Of a DNA stretch of 5,825 nucleotides, positions 5,762 to 5,825 are shown piece by piece. The translations under genes were made by a program, and so were the position numbers. The notes beneath the pieces were generated by a model. That model was given only the letters and a program-made list of their open reading frames with translations, was not told where the DNA came from and searched no databases. Numbering within the stretch: position 1 is the first letter of the stretch; each line of letters starts with the position of its first letter. The stretch is from Pseudomonadota bacterium (GTDB taxonomy: Bacteria; Pseudomonadota; Gammaproteobacteria; Xanthomonadales; Xanthomonadaceae): assembly GCA_019348095.1 (NCBI GenBank), contig JAHWKC010000158.1, forward strand, positions 1 through 5,825. Reading direction: 5' to 3'.

Positions 5762-5825
5762 ATGTTCAACCGCACCACCGTCATCATCCTGGTCGCCGCG
5801 TTGGCGGCCGCGCTCGGGCTGGTCG
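5762..5825 (+). CDS. Start of an exported or membrane-anchored protein (3' end outside window)
   Basis: Only 21 residues are visible, beginning MFNRTTVIILVAALAAALG. A short polar N-terminus with one Arg precedes a strongly hydrophobic stretch, as in a signal anchor or uncleaved signal peptide. GGATAG lies shortly before the ATG and could serve as a weak ribosome binding site; a TATCAT -10 box is at 5729-5734. The gene diverges from prmB. A thioredoxin-like (TlpA-type) protein is one possibility from memory of related genomes, but nothing visible here shows it. Confidence 0.65.
   Translation, partial: MFNRTTVIILVAALAAALGLV

Overview
The window looks like chromosomal DNA of a high-GC gammaproteobacterium of the Xanthomonadaceae/Lysobacteraceae group (Lysobacter, Luteimonas or Stenotrophomonas type). 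The clues are G/C-rich third codon positions, the intergenic repeat family beginning GTAGGAGCG with a GTCGCGA or GCCGCGA end, and the adjacent prmB and aroC genes. The assignment rests on recognising these features; no search was run.

Layout. The left edge carries, on the plus strand, the 3' end of a metallo-beta-lactamase-fold hydrolase, overlapped by 4 bases by a small TMEM43-family membrane protein gene. A 229-base convergent intergenic stretch with several degenerate REP-like elements follows. On the minus strand come upp (uracil phosphoribosyltransferase), a near-perfect inverted REP pair, a strong intrinsic terminator, and a 739-codon open frame. Its first 234 codons are chorismate synthase (aroC) and roughly its last 477 are a class III-fold PLP aminotransferase. 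A 199-base gap with a 10-bp triple repeat separates this from prmB (ribosomal protein L3 glutamine methyltransferase). At the right edge, divergent from prmB, an unidentified membrane-anchored or exported protein begins.

The main result is the aroC-aminotransferase junction. aroC homology stops abruptly at base 3795, before the C-terminal third of the enzyme. The aminotransferase has no start codon of its own in frame near its N-terminus. The short linker between them makes little sense on the minus strand, but on the plus strand it reads like a piece of the ClpB coiled-coil (M) domain (about 3714-3815). The aroC-like and ClpB-like readings overlap by exactly 21 bases (3795-3815), and both homologies appear to break at the ends of that overlap. 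The simplest reading is a chimeric join, either a short-k-mer assembly error or a microhomology-mediated rearrangement, rather than a new bifunctional enzyme.

Functionally the genes are mostly housekeeping: pyrimidine salvage (upp), the last common step of aromatic synthesis (aroC, here broken) and ribosomal protein methylation (prmB). The hydrolase and TMEM43-like pair probably forms a small operon of unknown purpose. No CRISPR array, tRNA, rRNA, insertion sequence or phage gene was seen.
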